A DNA stretch of 64,000 bases, from contig JASISA010000040.1 of assembly GCA_031771865.1 (NCBI GenBank), positions 992,001 to 1,056,000 on the forward strand, written 5' to 3'. The stretch's first letter is position 1. Each line of letters begins with the position of its first letter. Below are positions 63,357 to 64,000 of the stretch, in pieces. This stretch comes from Nothophaeocryptopus gaeumannii (taxonomy: Eukaryota > Ascomycota > Dothideomycetes > Mycosphaerellales > Mycosphaerellaceae). Under the pieces are notes generated by a model, which saw only the letters and a program-made list of their open reading frames with translations, did not search any database and was not told where the DNA came from. The translations under genes were made by a program, and so were the position numbers.

Positions 63357-64000
63357 TTTGGATCGGATTACCTGCTCTGAGGCATTCGAGCATAGTTTTT
63401 GTGACGGCAGGTAAGGCATAGAATGTAAAATGAATCGGATCTACTTCGCTATACCAACATGTACTCTATGCCCGGTGCTTGACCCCTCCAACTCTACAAG
63501 CCGATGCCGAAATTTTGTACCTTGCCCTTCTGAACTCTCACCTGGCCCCGTATGTCGTTCGCGTAATCTCGCGGATCCGGACCGACGGACAGCCGGTAGT
63601 GTCCCTTCCATCTCGACCATACGTGTGTCGTTGGTATTCGCTAAGACTACGGCATTCGGAAGTGCATCTCCGATTTTCGACAAAAGGGTCCAGAGCACTG
63701 GATGGACTTCGAGTCGTAGGGTCTGTACGACGCTGGGTCGAGGCATTGAACTTTTCGCCGCTGTCTGCACTGGCGATTCGGCCTGTGTGCAGCGCGCATG
63801 AAGCCACTGTGCTGTATCCATCCCGCTAGGATGTGCACTCATCTCGCCGGAGGGGAAAAATTGGCAGGTTGCGAGGTGGATGTGCCATCGTCTCTTCAGA
63901 GACTCATCCATTTCTCGAGAGATGTAGGTACATCATCATCTCAGTACTCAATATCTTCACCCCGGCAACTCATGAGCCCTCGCCAAACTCCCCCTCGCCT
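63357..64000. other. Right-edge region without a supportable gene
   Basis: 644 bp after the monooxygenase. ORFs of 60-156 codons overlap on both strands and have no motif. Any gene here would need sequence beyond the window. Confidence 0.5.

Noticed and set aside
1..64000. CRISPR arrays, bacterial-type operons or phage genes
   Set aside because: The window is plainly eukaryotic, with spliceosomal introns throughout; no direct-repeat/spacer structure found.

Overview
This window is nuclear DNA from a filamentous ascomycete. Nearly every gene has a close counterpart in Pezizomycotina, and introns are short (45-70 bp, GT-AG, often with a CTAAC/CTGAC branch site). The balanced base composition, the F-box-like 'FRFMDLPAEL' orphans and the pseudogene with C-to-T-type stops suggest a Dothideomycete (Mycosphaerellales/Capnodiales type). 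That placement is inference from gene style, not a database match. I see no rRNA, tRNA, CRISPR or intact transposon.

Left part (1-16.5 kb): the 3' end of an acidic repeat protein, an RBR-type ubiquitin ligase, ATP synthase gamma (ATP3) divergent from DNA topoisomerase I (TOP1), a DUF423 membrane protein that looks frameshifted, two neighbouring F-box-like genes (the second cut by an in-frame TAG), the ribosome-associated Hsp70 SSB, which carries a 1.7-kb intron with a quasi-periodic internal repeat, and a choline/ethanolamine phosphotransferase.

Middle (16.5-48.3 kb): a sugar transporter, a cysteine-rich orphan, ARPC2 divergent from UTP12, MEX67, an amino-acid permease, another F-box-like gene with an ATGTGAA array upstream, a PCD1-type Nudix hydrolase, a UBE2W-type E2, a CaM kinase, a TMEM14 protein divergent from the oligosaccharyltransferase subunit OST2, an inorganic pyrophosphatase with a possible mitochondrial presequence, and a 746-aa orphan. 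The gaps at 16.5-18.6, 31.3-34.5, 35.3-37.3 and 48.3-50.6 kb hold no gene I can defend.

Right part (50.5-64 kb): a glycine-rich RRM protein with introns throughout its tail, RCL1, a protein with two zinc-finger-like clusters, and an accessory-looking block. That block holds a short-chain dehydrogenase, a doubly truncated MFS sugar-transporter pseudogene with two RIP-compatible stops, a Zn2Cys6 regulator and a flavin monooxygenase with its own TATA box. It could be a small regulated catabolic or metabolite cluster.

Most genes are housekeeping: ribosome biogenesis (UTP12, RCL1), co-translational folding (SSB), mRNA export (MEX67), N-glycosylation (OST2), ATP synthesis (ATP3). Exon coordinates were derived by hand from splice signals and reading frame; no transcript data were available. 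The most unusual items are the SSB giant intron, the duplicated TOP1 splice acceptor, the pyrophosphatase N-terminal extension, the ATGTGAA array and the decayed transporter inside the SDR/regulator/FMO block.
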